Assembly: GCA_030686995.1 (NCBI GenBank)
Contig: CM060684.1
Coordinates: 7,027,897 to 7,091,896, forward strand
DNA: 64,000 nt
Direction of reading: 5' to 3'
Source: Artemisia argyi
Lineage: Eukaryota; Streptophyta; Magnoliopsida; Asterales; Asteraceae
The notes below the pieces were generated by a model. It saw nothing but the letters and a program-made list of their open reading frames with translations, was not told the DNA's origin and searched no databases. Below, in pieces: positions 22,589-33,934 of the stretch (position 1 is its first letter; each line of letters begins with the position of its first letter). The position numbers were made by a program, and so were the translations under genes.

Positions 22589-23208
22589 AATGCGCCGTCT
22601 CATGAATTTTTGAGGCCCTGTGCCGCAACTACTACATGGGCCCTTGAACTCGAAAATAACTTTATTTTTTTAAAAGGTTCGAAAACAATTTAGATGGATA
22701 AAAGAATTTGTAAATATTTCGCAATCTCAAAAAATCCACAATACTTATAAAAATAGAAACAGTGGTTGCCGTCAAATGTATGAGACAAATATTTGCTAAA
22801 TTCCTTTGTAACCTCTTAGATAATAATGTTTACTTCTTTAGGGTTAGGCGTGATAATTTTGTAAACCTTTACACTTTTTTAAAACTAAAGCTAAAAATGT
22901 ATGACATATATGTAAACATTGTTAACTGTAGGGGGCAAACATGTAGATGACTCAAACTAGTCATCTTCTCCACCCAGTTAAAGACATATCACTGCTAACA
23001 ACACTATGTATACCTCACTTCATTCTAATCCAATTATTACCTTATTTTTTCTCTGAAATTAAATAGTTTTTCATTCCCGAACACATTGCTAACAATTTTA
23101 TGCCTGAAATCGAATTAAATCAACCATTATGTCTATAATCGTGGGGCCCTTGCAAAAACAGAGGCCCTATGCGGTCGAGCACCCTACACATGCTCAAATC
23201 CGGCCCTG
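22589..23208. mobile_element. 620-bp insertion in copy B, CAGGGCCGG-ended
   Basis: Flanked by GATGCAT on both sides (22582-22588 and 23209-23215), whereas copy A has a single GATACAT at the same place. The minus-strand end CAGGGCCGGATTTGAGC is typical of a common plant DNA-element terminus, and GGGCCC/GAGGCCC blocks recur at both ends. No coding capacity. Class not proven; a 7-bp duplication would be near the hAT range. Confidence 0.6.
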
Positions 23209-23395
23209 GATGCATTGATATGTATCAGTTACATCATGTGCATGTTTTAACATCTTGAAAATATACTATAGATGCATGAATTAAATTGATATAATTACAT
23301 GCATCGTTCATAGAAACTTACTGGCTATTATTTTAAGATTTAAAATTGAATTGGTGTTCATTAACTTAAAAAGATGCATGATCACTGTTGAAAAT

Positions 23396-23814
23396 ATGAT
23401 ATTGGCCAGTTTTATCTATTAATTCTTATTAGAATTTAATGGCTTTGCAAAAGGTATCTTATCATTTAAATTAGGGTCTATCTAGTTTTTTATTACCATT
23501 TTGCCATTATCTAATCTTCTTCTCATTTTGTGAATCCCTAATCAACTTAACATACTAAGAACCACAGACCGTACGTATAGTAACTGGTACCAATTAGGAT
23601 TGATTTTATCTGGACTAGACTTTGGCTAGTTATAAGACCTAATCAACTACCTTAACTGAGTGCCTTGTATAATTGTATTCTATACAATTGTCGGGCTAAA
23701 GTTGGTCTTAGTGCCCGGTCCATGGCATATGTTGGGAGTAAATTGGTATATGTGTCCTGCAATATGAGAGTGTCGTGCGCTATTGGCGCTCAACTGCTCA
23801 TCAGGTGGCATTTA
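23396..23814. other. unassigned tract, possible LTR fragment
   Basis: Begins TGTTGAAAATATGATATTGG, a plausible copia-type LTR start, but I find no matching end or target duplication. No gene. Confidence 0.3.
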
Positions 23815-23819
23815 TTTCG

Positions 23820-23980
23820 TTAATCCCATTTTATAACCCTATCCTCCTCCTCGTCATCATTAAATTCAACATAGTCTGGACTTTGGATAACATGGCTGCA
23901 ATCTACGAGATGAAGCGGATGCTCATGTTGCATCACTGTAATCATATTTTCAAGGTTTGGAAATTTGGAATTGGAGTCCA
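23820..23980 (-). pseudogene. DC1 gene fragment (N-terminus of exon 1)
   Basis: Reads MDSNSKFPNLENM and DYVEFNDDEEEDRVIKWD, matching the start of the 16940 DC1 gene (MDSISKFQNHEK, EFSDDEEEDRVIGWD). It stops in the first module region and no Cys/His modules follow, so only about 54 residues survive. Part of copy C. Confidence 0.8.
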
Positions 23981-25453
23981 TATATGAAACTTGGGGGTAG
24001 ATTAACAAAAGAGAAATATATGGACAAATAGTAGATGAAAAACAAAGAAGATGGAAATCAGAATTGGGTACAATATAGGTTAAATGATATGAGCAAGCTT
24101 TTATAGGAATTTCATCCCATTAAGTTAGCATTAAGCTAAAAATTCTTAGTTGTGTCTATATGAGGTAAGAAAATGTATTATTCCACATATATTACTAATA
24201 TTTAGTAGTATTAAGTTTTGCTTTTACTTTATTTTACTTTTCATTTAAAAAAAAGAAAATAATCAATAAGATATACAAAACAAGAAGTAAAAAAAATGAT
24301 TGTCTCGGATAAATGCTTGAAACAAGTCACTTAGATAACCGGATATTTATGGAACCAAAAACAATTTACATGCACTAATAGTTTAAAATTTGTGATTTGG
24401 AAGTAAAATCTAAATTTGGTCTTAGAGCCTGGTCCATGGCATATGTTGAGTTAAAAAATGAAAAAAAAATCTTTATTTATGAGTTGCACTTTGATTATAT
24501 ATTAGAGGTCCCACTTTAATCATTAATTATTTATCTTCTGTCGAATACGAGAAAAAGTAGCACAAGTATCAAGGTTTAGAAGTTGAAAACACAAATATGA
24601 AAAAGCAAAAAGTCTATTGAGGAAGCAAATACTCCGTATTACTTAAAAAACACATCTTTGTCATCAAATTCGAGGCATCACTTAAAAGGGTTTGTGTTAT
24701 ACAAACTTTCTCTATATTGTCACATAGGGGGGTTTGATCAAACCTTACAACCCGCGATGCACACTGTACAAACCGGCGATGCGTGCAATGATTAGAAACC
24801 CTACCTATGGGGCATTGCTTTTGTATATCTTACATTTTCTTTATGTTAAAAACGAAAAAGAAAAAGAAAAAGCTAATTAAAGGACAAAAGAGAAATATAT
24901 ACTCTTTCAATTGAAAAATCCATTATTTAAAGCATGTTATGATTGTGACAAGGTGTTTAGATGCATTATTTGTTCAAACAAATTATATAAGAGGTTCTAT
25001 ACCTATTTTATATCTTTTAATAAGTCATGCATGCATTAATGTTTAGATGCATGGTTTGTTCAAAATTAAGGAAAAGATTCAGATGTATGATAGTCATGGT
25101 CCAAAATTGATTTTTTGAACCGGTTATGATCCAAAACCGATCACATGCATCACTTAATTCCCGTAATTGCTTATGTTTAGAGGTTTAGATGCGTCAATAT
25201 AGTACAAGATGCGTCGATATGACGAGATGCATTGTATGAACGTTTAGATGCATGGTTTGTTCAAAATTAAGGAAAAGATTCAAATGTATGATAGTCATGG
25301 TCCAAAATTGATTTTTTGAACCGGTTATGATCCAAAACCGATCACATGCATCACTTAATTCCCGTAATTGCTTATGTTTAGAGGTTTAGATGTGTCAATA
25401 TAGTACAAGATGCGTCTATATGATGAGATGCATTGTATGAACGTGACACATCA

Positions 25454-25454
<1 letters not shown>
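23981..25454. repeat. DC1 upstream unit, copy C (left part)
   Basis: Collinear with copies A and B, diverged and partly deleted. Interrupted at the ATCAGTATATA site by the (TA)n-flanked element; the remainder resumes at 45812. Confidence 0.7.
25041..25442. repeat. 201-bp tandem duplication
   Basis: GTTTAGATGCATGGTTTG starts at 25041 and again at 25242, and the two units match almost throughout to GCATTGTATGAAC. A recent local duplication inside copy C. Confidence 0.9.

Positions 25455-25542
<88 letters not shown>
25455..25542. repeat. (TA)n microsatellite at the left end of an insertion
   Basis: About 44 TA units. Copy A has only TATATATAG here. Its partner on the far side of the insertion is 45770-45811. 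Confidence 0.95.
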
Positions 25543-25545
<3 letters not shown>

Positions 25546-26072
25546 TAACTTTCAAATGAGAACCATTTTAAATGCAAGAACTGCGAAAACCACCTTTTTT
25601 ACTCTTATTAATGCTCCATGTACAAGAAATCAATGCAAAATGGCATTTTTGTAAATATATGGGACTTAATTTAAATGAAAAGTTTTAATTAGGGGCAAAG
25701 TTGGAATTTAATTATCCCTTGAAAATAGCATCACATATTAAAAACTGTTTCCCCAAAACCTGTGTTTCATTTTTTTTTTTCACATCTCTCTCACTATCTC
25801 TTTTCCTCTCAAGAACCCTAGCCGCCGATCCCACCCCATATTTTCCGACCCAGATCAAGAATATGTAATCGAATATGATGACGAAGATGATCCATCACTC
25901 TCCGGTAATTACTATTTTTTTCAGAGACTTCGTGTTTGTTACTACTTTTGATTTGTTTTAGATCTATTTAATGGTTTTGTTGTGGACTGAGATGTATGGA
26001 CGGAGAAGATAGGATATGTATGATGTTGTTGTTGGTTTATATATTGTTGGTTTAATGTTTTTGTTCTTCACG

Positions 26073-26115
<43 letters not shown>

Positions 26116-26612
26116 TGATATGTCCATTCTAGATCTATTGATGACGCATGTCATTGATTTAAGGTTTGTTCAAGTTGTTTTTTTTTTTTTTTTTTTTTTT
26201 TTTTCATCATCATATTGAATCCCCTTTATTTTATGTTTTTATTAAAGTTGATTTCGATTTTCGCTTTTTCTTTAAAGAAATTGTTTACAACTTATCTAAT
26301 TCGAATGATTGTTTTTTGTTTTTTTCATCTAAGATACAAAATAGGTAGTTGAATTCGGGTACTTTGACTTTTTTTTGTGTTTTTTATTTTGTATAACTTA
26401 GTCATGTTTTGGTAATCAATTGATGATTTGTGTACAATATTTGTTAGTGTTTTACTACATGATTCTGGATTCAATCTTTCTGGCAATGTATAGGTTATGT
26501 TTGGAAAGATTTGTTGAGATTAGTATAGGTTAAAAAAAACATATATGTTTCGTGTTTGGATTATAAAACATATATGTTTTGGAAAAATACATACTAGTAT
26601 ATGTTTACGTAT

Positions 26613-26956
26613 TGTTAGGTCACCATTTAGTAAACACAAGTATGATATAAAGAGAAATGAGATGAGAAATAGATTTGGTTGATTATAAGATAATAAGAAA
26701 GATAAAAGTGCAAGAGTTTCCTTAAGGTAATCTAATAACCAACAATATTGAAAGATACATTAGCTTAGTATTTATAGGAGGAGGACTAGGGCAACACTCC
26801 CTTCCTCCCTCCTTTCTTTAAACGTGGGCTTTAAGGCCCATAGGGCTTTAACACTTAAGCCTTGTAACATAAACTAAATGAAATAAATACTAAAGCAACC
26901 TATTACAAAATGTAATGACCGAGACTTGACTAAATACTAAAAGTATGATCCCAACA
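26613..26956 (-). repeat. 3' LTR of the Sirevirus-like element
   Basis: 344 bp, TG...CA ends, one mismatch to the other LTR. TATAAATA on the minus strand at about 26769-26776. AGGCCCATAGGG near 26835. Confidence 0.95.
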
Positions 26957-26968
26957 ATCTCCCCCTAA
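26957..26968 (-). other. polypurine tract
   Basis: Minus strand TTAGGGGGAGAT directly abuts the TGTTGGG start of the 3' LTR, the place for plus-strand priming. Similar GAGGGGGAG tracts lie upstream in the element (28432, 28861, 28993, 35275, 35450). Confidence 0.9.
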
Positions 26969-27426
26969 GGGTCGGTCATCACGGTTGCTTGACGTCTTCA
27001 TCTTTGTCGTTGACTTGTGACATGTGAAACTCTAGACGTCTTCAAAATGAATGAGTGATAGTGAAAAATACTTTGCTCTTTGTCTTTGTTCTTTGGTGAT
27101 GATGTAGTGATTAGGTTATGAAGTTGTATGCCGTTCGTAACTCCTTCGTCTGTGGTGGTTGTCTGCCATTCCAACATACTCATACATCTTTAGACTTTAG
27201 ACTTTATCGTACAAGAAGTTCTTTTCCATGCATTGGGATCTTTGTCTTTAGACTTTGTAGATTCTGCTTAATGCTGTAGAATCTTTATCTTAACTTTGTG
27301 TTGCAATGATCTTTGGGGGAGCTTTCTTTGACTTCAAGATGTATGTATGAGCATGTTGGAATCTGCCATCATGGAGGTGAGGTACCTGCGAGTAAACAGT
27401 TAGCAATAATACAACCGGTACTTACG

Positions 27427-28080
27427 GATAAGGAATTAGAGATCATCAACAGCATAGTGTGAAGACTCCTTCTAATCCTTATCCAGGCCGTTCCCATATC
27501 AGATACTCCCGAAGGAGCTTACTAGACCTACTAAGTAGCTCAATGACTGGGTGAGTCGCTGGGGATCACTCCACGACTGTAGACCGAGATGGAACCACCG
27601 CAAACACTAAGCGTAACCCTTGTGGGGTTACCGAAGTGACCTGCTGTCAGGGCTGTTTGAAGTTGACCCTGGCAGGATTTCCGTTCAATCATTGAGAAAT
27701 ACCTAAGTAATCCTCTCATAAACGTTCTTGGCAGATTGCTAAGATCTGCGAAGGACTCGATAGTTTACAACTGATGTCCATTGATGTAGAACACCAGTTG
27801 TAGAAATACTAAGTGTTCCTAAGAGATATTTGATGTATCTCAAGGCTCTAGACTCTATAAGTGCACTCCTAGGTTTCCTATACGGAGACTGGGGATGTGT
27901 CTCCTGCTTCAATATCAACCGTCTCTAAGAGATAGGTCGATAGATTATGCGGGTTCCCCGTGAGAATGAAACAAGTTCTTTTAAGAGAACTTGAGTGGTT
28001 AAGAAGGTTTAGTGCATTGCGTCACTGGGTCCATGACGTCTTAATCTTCAATACTGGTGTTGTCTTAGGCAACAGCCAGT
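27427..28080. other. dense stem-loop array in the 3' untranslated region
   Basis: Stems seen by eye: GATAAGGAATTAGA with TCTAATCCTTATC (27427-27483); CTCC-CGAA-GGAG (27506); GTAACCC with GGGTTAC, loop 5 (27613-27631); CTGTCAGGG with CCCTGGCAG (27644-27675); GCAGAT with ATCTGC (27731-27749); ACAACTGATGT with ACACCAGTTGT (27767-27801); GAGATA with TATCTC (27823-27841); GGAGAC with GTCTCC (27884-27904); CAAGTTCT with AGAACTTG (27972-27993); ACTGGTGTTG with CAACAGCCAGT (28053-28080). Mostly short loops and few gaps. No ORF. Whether it acts as RNA is unknown. Confidence 0.7.
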
Positions 28081-29243
28081 AGCATATGTATTGAACCCGG
28101 TGTCTGCCCTAAGGTTGAACATCTGGAGGGCTATTTCTTTTCACCCTTTACTTTAGCTTTTCTTTTTAATTCTTCAACTCCTTCTTTCCCTTTTCATTTA
28201 TTTCTCCTTTTTTCGTATCATACCTAAGGACTTCTAATTCTAACTATGGGAGATGTCCTTGGGTAGATCCCTCCGGCTCTGGCGGATCATAGGACGGATA
28301 TTCCTATCTTAATCACCTTATAACTCCAACAGTAGCCAGGAAACCTTTTGATTGAAAATCTCTCAAAGTGTTTGTGATAATCAAATATTTTGGTTAACAC
28401 TTTGAGAGTTTTGAGTCCACTTTTTGAAGGGCTCCCCCTGCACATGTGCTCATAAGTATTTAATAAATTTGCACATGCGGGAGGAGCAAACACTTTTGAA
28501 TTGATCCACTTTCTGTGAACAGGACCGATTCGAGACACGCTTACATCACTAGTTAGACTAGCTTGAAGTTATTACCCGGCCTGGTCAAGTCCACAGAAGG
28601 TTTCTCGAGACGGTACTTTTCTACTAAGACAAATCCTTTTCGAGACACGCTTACGTGGTTAGTTAAAGAGATGCATTGTCAGCTTTTAGGTGACAACTAG
28701 CTCTAGTAACTAACTTGATGTTATTACCCGTCGAGGATTTGTCCTTTCGATATAACTAACTTGTATTATCTCGTCAATTCCTGGGTCAGTGCTGAGTCTA
28801 GCTCGCTTATGATACAACTTTAAAGCTTTGACTTTGTATGTTTTAATCACTTTTTCATTTTCTCCCCCTCAAAAATAGCATACCAAATGGTGTTTTTGAC
28901 AAACTTTGAGATTAAAATATGCCTTTTGAGTTTTACGGGGGGATTTACCACGAACATTTGATATTGAGCAAAGTATTATGTTTTGACAAGTGCTCCCCCT
29001 CAACAAGTGATTAGGTCTTATTGAGGTGAAATACTTGTCCTTTTGGGCAGAATTATGAAAAAATCAGAAATGTTTGATTAATTCTACTCAAAAGTAAGAA
29101 GCCTTCGCTCCTTATATTTGGGATTGAGGCACTGACGCGTACCTCAGGGTCCTTTCTTTACAAGGTCGGGTTGTGCACTGTAATGCGTGCACAAGCCATT
29201 ATGAAGTATAAGTATGACAAATCAAATGAAATCCTTACAAAAT
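28081..29243. other. 3' untranslated part of the element with repeated polypurine tracts
   Basis: Non-coding. CTCCCCCT-type tracts (polypurine on the minus strand) at 28432-28439, 28861-28870 and 28993-29001. A short duplicated block, CGAGACACGCTTAC...TATTACCCG, occurs near 28531-28578 and 28640-28730. Confidence 0.7.
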
Positions 29244-32200
29244 CTACCATTCAGGCCTCTGAAATGTCAGTACCGGGAATTTCTGTCTGCCTCCCACATA
29301 GCTCTCCAACCTACAAAACTGATCCCGTCGTCTTAATCGGTTCTCGATCCTTGATATGAATCTGCGTGCTTCCCTAACCTCTGTCGAATTCCACCGTTTA
29401 GATTTACCCAAAGCAATATCATCTACCCTGCTTTTGATGCCGTCCCTGACGAACTTAAGTGTTTCATCACAGAACTTATGTACTTCGGTGTAAGCCATGA
29501 AGCAGTTTCGACCATTAATGCTGCGGTAGGTGAATCCGAACGGATGTTTGATCATGGTGTACCGAGGCAGATGCTGAAGATCGGGAATGTCGAACATGTT
29601 AGGCTTGGTTAGGTTGAGCTTCTTCTGGTAACTTTCAACTCCTAACTGAAGATCTTCAACACGTTCTCGGATAACGATTTGCCTTATGTAAATGAGGAGT
29701 GCTTGGATGAAGGCAAGTTGTATGTCTTTGGGTAAACCACACAGTTTGCCTTGCACTTTGAGAAGGTACAGGTCTTCGATATCGTTGAGAAGTAGGCGTG
29801 GAAAGTCTGACTCGGAGATGTCGTAGAATTGTTCATCACTCTTTTTCAGTGTAATCTTGCTGAGGAAGGGGTACCCGAAGTGAGTGACAGTTGAGATGAA
29901 CTGAATGGAGACAATCTTCAGATCACTTGCCACTTCGCCCATAGTTTGATTCAATCTGCTGCTACGATAGTATTTTGCCCTGTTTGTTGGCCAGTGATGA
30001 ATACCGTAAAGTGCATTTCGGTCATACTCAACAGGTTTGTCGACGAATAATGTTGTAGCTTCTTCTTCGATGGCATTGTTGAGATAACGAGCAGCCGGGA
30101 GAAAGGCGAGTGAGGTAACATACTTCTTCTCAGTAGCACTGCCGAGTTTCAGAAATTCCAGGTCTTTGTTGAAGAAGAACATGTAAGGGATCTTCGGTTC
30201 TTTGGGCCTCCCAATCATCGGTAGTGGTTTTGACCAGTCTGTGATGTACGGTGCTGACTTCTTAGTGACTGGGTCGACAAATGATTCTGGATTGATCCAG
30301 TCAATATCGCTTGACATGGCTCGAGCGATGTTTTCCAGATGATATTCCAGCTCGATGGAGTTCGCAGACCTATCTCTGAGAAGATTGAATGCTTCATTCT
30401 TAATTCTGCGCAGTTCTTTCTTGTTCATCTTTTTCATCTTGAACCTGTGCTGAAGTAGTTGAGCATATTCCACTGTACGACCATCTTGTGGTTCCTGATT
30501 AGCTTCCAGTGGTGGTTGGGAATTAATCATCTTCTCGAACCAAGAATACTCGGTAGTCTCATCTTTGTCTAGCCATTGTAGTACGGTTTTGGGCTTCTCG
30601 GGTTCCTTTCCCTTAGATGAGGTGTCCGGTTTAGGTTGAGGATGTTTTCCTTTCCTTTCTTTCTTCTTCTTCTTTGATGGTTCTGGAACTGGATCGGGTT
30701 GGGGAATGTCGTCACCACCGGTGTATTCAAAGTGATCGTGATCTTTGGGGGCAGAACCTGATGCTTTCGGTTGGTGTGAGGAGGTGGTAGAGGTGGGAGG
30801 TATGACTGGTATGCGAGATGAGGGTCCTTCAGCTTGTTTCTGTTTCTTAGCTTGAGAATTGGGATCCCTGTCTTCGTCATCTCTTCGACGTTTCATCTTT
30901 TCTGCCTCTGTGCTGCATGTGTCTTTGGTCATCTTTTCTTTCAGTGCTTCCAGTACTTTAGCTTCTTCTGGAGTCAAAGTGAATTTATTGGCGAGCTTCT
31001 CTAAGAGTTGAGCTTCCAGATCATCCAGAGAAAGTCCTGGCAGAGGAGCAGTGGACTTGTCTGCTCGAAGAGTAAAGGTTGTAGATCGGATGACTTTCTT
31101 CACTGCTTGCTCAGCGAACTTGGTGAGTTCGTCTCTCATCGGTGCCAGCAGGTCTTTCAGCTCAGCCACTAAGTGTTGTGACATGTATTCCTGTGCTTGA
31201 GCTGCTAGTGCGGCTTCCAGGTTCTCTGTAACGTCTTTAGCTAAGAAAATGTCGACCTTGTCTTGTAGCTCTTTGACGTTCTCGTTCAGCTTAGAAAGCT
31301 CAGCAACCTGGGATGCAAGTGTGGCAACCTGATCTTCAAGCTTACTTTTCTTCTTCTCATGCACTTTCTTAAAAGCAGACTTGAGTAGTTTTGCTGCAGC
31401 AGAGGCTTTGGAGCTCGGTTTCTTAATTGATTTGCCTTGTGTTGATCCAGAAGCAGGAGGTGATGACTGTGTGGATTCAATGATGGTGGTGGAGTCTTTG
31501 TCATCACCTTTCTTAGTGTCGGGTTGTGCAGCTTCTTTCACTCTCTGTTCTGTTGCCAGTTTTGCTGCTTCAGCTTTCAGCCTTTGCTCTTCAGCAACCC
31601 TGGCTTCTTCTTTTAACTTTGCTTCAGCCAGTTTGGCTGCTTCATCTTTCAGCCTTTGCTCTTCAGCAACCCTGGCTTCTTCTTTTAACTTTGCTTCAGC
31701 CAGTTTGGCTGCTTCATCTTTCAGCCTTTGCTCTTCAGCAACCCTGGCTTCTTCTTTTAACTTTGCTTCAGCCAGTTTGGCTGCTTCATCAGCTTTCCTT
31801 TGTTCCTCTGCAAGACTGGCAGCCTCAGCTTTAAGCCTGAGTTCCTCAGCTAGCCTAGCTTCTTCTGCTTTCTTAAATTGTTCTTCAGCTAGCTTAGCTG
31901 CCTCTTCAGCTTTTCGGCTCTCTTCCATTCTGATAGTCTCTTCCAGTTTGGCCTGAGCTAACTCTTCCCGTCTGGCCTCTTCAGCTTCTTGTTTTCTTTG
32001 CAGCTCTTCTTCCTGAGCCCTTTCTCTGCTCTCCATTTCTTCCACAGACATAAGCCTAGGAGCATCAGTATCCATAGGATCTCCTTCTTCATCCTCTCCC
32101 ATAGTCATGTCGAAGTCGGTGGGAGATACTGAGGGATTTTCATAAGTCACCATCTCAGTATGGATTCTAGTAGTAGACTCAGGAATGCTGCTGGAAGTGC

Positions 32201-33674
32201 CAGCCTCTGTGGTGGTTTGGGTGAACTCTGGAGGTGGTGGTTGGTTAGCATTGAAGTCGTCGATTCTGCTGTGAAGGAGACCAAGGTTGAGTGCCCTCTC
32301 ATTCTCTTCTTCTACTGACAGACCTTCAGACTCTTGTGCAACTTTAGCGGGTTCCTTCATCTTTTCCCTTCTCAACCTTTCTTCCTCCAGTAATTTCTGA
32401 GCCTCTGTGAATGGTTTTTGATTGAGGTGTGGGGGATAAATGGCATTATCAGCAAATTCATCGATGTTTTTATCCCAATCGATGTCTTCCACATTCTCAT
32501 CTTCCTCAGGTTGGGCAAATGCTTCCCTATACTGAGGGCCTTCATCAGATTCAGTCCTTTCGGAGTCAGATTTCTTGGGAGAAGCTTGTGGTGAGGGAAA
32601 CCACCCGGGTTCAGCAGTTGGCTTCTTTGCGGTAATTCTGACTTTGGAAGATGGCTTCCTTCTAGGTTTGAATTTTGTAGAACTTTCTGAGCTGCCAGAT
32701 TTGCTACCTTTCTTCCCTTTCTTCATGTATGCAGGAAGTGCAGCTTCGTCCAAGAATCCAACTTTCTCTTCTTCAATGGCTTGTAGGTAGTACTTGTAGT
32801 TGTTACAAGCCTTGACTTTGTCAGTGAGGAGGCTATCTGGAAGTTTCTTTCCCTGTTTCCTTGTACTTGTATCCATTCTTTTGATGACTTTGAGTGTGTC
32901 CTCATTCCTGTAAGTGTGCTGGAATTCATCATTCAATCTCTGAGGAATGTCATCATATTCATGGATAAAGCTGGCAATTAGAAGCTTGGTGAAACGGACG
33001 AAAGGAATGTTGCTTGTCTTGTGTTGTATATGCCACACAATGTCTTCCCAGATGATGCTGGCATAGTCGACCTTCTTGACATTAGCAATGGCCCAGAATA
33101 GCTTGAGATGTTGGAGCTTGGGATGTTCATGGCCGGTGTCTCTGCCAGACAGTGACTTGGCAATGATGATGTAGAGAGTTCTCCAAGGTTGTGGAAGAAA
33201 CCTGATATTCACCTTAGAGTGCCTAATAATGACCCCTTCAGACTCATCATACCCAATATCTCTTAGCCATTCAATCAACTCTTCTTCACTGGGAACTTGG
33301 TCATATTCTTCATTTGGTTCAAGTTCGGGAAGTCCCAGAGCACTACGGAGAATATCCTGGTCGACCGTGACTTGTCTCATGTGAAGCATGCAAGTGAATG
33401 ATTCTTCCAGGAGGTCCAGATGGATTGTGTGCCAAAACTGATGGATATAAAAGCATGCCACTGCAGCAGATTTGGTGAGAAGAACTTTGCACGGGTGATA
33501 GATGAGAGCATCAACAGCAACAAGGCAAGAAGACTCATTGCATGTGAGTTTGTTGAAGTTGACTCTCAGGTTGTTCTTTCCTATCTTCCTGGTGTAGTTT
33601 TCAGGAAATGTGTCTTCCCATGCACGAATGGGTTCAGGTTCTGGTCCGTATGGGATGTCATTATGTTCTGCCAT
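29244..33674 (-). CDS. env-position ORF (plant retroelement protein), 1476 aa
   Basis: Intact ORF between RNase H and the 3' LTR, the position of the extra or 'env-like' ORF of Sireviruses. The N-terminal part (about 1-260) includes ACFYIHQFWHTI and an acidic helix-rich region, resembling a domain often annotated in plants as putative transposon protein. The middle (about 560-740) is a highly charged Ala/Glu/Lys coiled coil with three near-identical 24-residue repeats (EEARVAEEQRLKDEAAKLAE type). A basic, Pro/Lys-rich linker (KKKKKERKGKHPQPKP) follows, then a globular C-terminal part. I see no signal peptide or clear transmembrane segment, so an envelope role is not supported by the sequence. 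The ATG at 33674 is the first in frame; palindrome array B lies 260-790 bp upstream. An uninterrupted 4.4-kb frame suggests the protein was under selection until recently. Confidence 0.75.
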   Translation of the reverse strand: MAEHNDIPYGPEPEPIRAWEDTFPENYTRKIGKNNLRVNFNKLTCNESSCLVAVDALIYHPCKVLLTKSAAVACFYIHQFWHTIHLDLLEESFTCMLHMRQVTVDQDILRSALGLPELEPNEEYDQVPSEEELIEWLRDIGYDESEGVIIRHSKVNIRFLPQPWRTLYIIIAKSLSGRDTGHEHPKLQHLKLFWAIANVKKVDYASIIWEDIVWHIQHKTSNIPFVRFTKLLIASFIHEYDDIPQRLNDEFQHTYRNEDTLKVIKRMDTSTRKQGKKLPDSLLTDKVKACNNYKYYLQAIEEEKVGFLDEAALPAYMKKGKKGSKSGSSESSTKFKPRRKPSSKVRITAKKPTAEPGWFPSPQASPKKSDSERTESDEGPQYREAFAQPEEDENVEDIDWDKNIDEFADNAIYPPHLNQKPFTEAQKLLEEERLRREKMKEPAKVAQESEGLSVEEENERALNLGLLHSRIDDFNANQPPPPEFTQTTTEAGTSSSIPESTTRIHTEMVTYENPSVSPTDFDMTMGEDEEGDPMDTDAPRLMSVEEMESRERAQEEELQRKQEAEEARREELAQAKLEETIRMEESRKAEEAAKLAEEQFKKAEEARLAEELRLKAEAASLAEEQRKADEAAKLAEAKLKEEARVAEEQRLKDEAAKLAEAKLKEEARVAEEQRLKDEAAKLAEAKLKEEARVAEEQRLKAEAAKLATEQRVKEAAQPDTKKGDDKDSTTIIESTQSSPPASGSTQGKSIKKPSSKASAAAKLLKSAFKKVHEKKKSKLEDQVATLASQVAELSKLNENVKELQDKVDIFLAKDVTENLEAALAAQAQEYMSQHLVAELKDLLAPMRDELTKFAEQAVKKVIRSTTFTLRADKSTAPLPGLSLDDLEAQLLEKLANKFTLTPEEAKVLEALKEKMTKDTCSTEAEKMKRRRDDEDRDPNSQAKKQKQAEGPSSRIPVIPPTSTTSSHQPKASGSAPKDHDHFEYTGGDDIPQPDPVPEPSKKKKKERKGKHPQPKPDTSSKGKEPEKPKTVLQWLDKDETTEYSWFEKMINSQPPLEANQEPQDGRTVEYAQLLQHRFKMKKMNKKELRRIKNEAFNLLRDRSANSIELEYHLENIARAMSSDIDWINPESFVDPVTKKSAPYITDWSKPLPMIGRPKEPKIPYMFFFNKDLEFLKLGSATEKKYVTSLAFLPAARYLNNAIEEEATTLFVDKPVEYDRNALYGIHHWPTNRAKYYRSSRLNQTMGEVASDLKIVSIQFISTVTHFGYPFLSKITLKKSDEQFYDISESDFPRLLLNDIEDLYLLKVQGKLCGLPKDIQLAFIQALLIYIRQIVIRERVEDLQLGVESYQKKLNLTKPNMFDIPDLQHLPRYTMIKHPFGFTYRSINGRNCFMAYTEVHKFCDETLKFVRDGIKSRVDDIALGKSKRWNSTEVREARRFISRIENRLRRRDQFCRLESYVGGRQKFPVLTFQRPEW
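31578..31793. repeat. 72-bp tandem triplication inside the env-position ORF
   Basis: Units start at 31578, 31650 and 31722, nearly identical. 72 bp keeps frame and adds 24 residues of coiled coil per copy. Confidence 0.9.
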
Positions 33675-33934
33675 CTGAATTGATCATAAACACACAAACA
33701 TGGCAATTGTTGATGATGTTAGTATTAGCATTCATGTGTATACATAGATTAGCATGTTTTGATCTTGATCAGTGGGGGTTTGTGTGTGTTAAAACTTTTG
33801 ATTAGTGACAAACTTGAGTTCTTTTACTAGTTAGAAACATGACACAATTTAATACCATCAAAAGTTTATTATTTACAACAAGTTACACAATGGAAAATTT
33901 CCAACACTTAGAAAAAATTTGGATTTTGACAAGT

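Noticed and set aside
31381..31956. 191-aa plus-strand Ala/Ser-rich ORF
   Set aside because: Antisense shadow of the coiled-coil region of the env-position ORF.
29244..33674. true envelope gene
   Set aside because: No signal peptide, transmembrane anchor or cleavage site visible; only the position matches.
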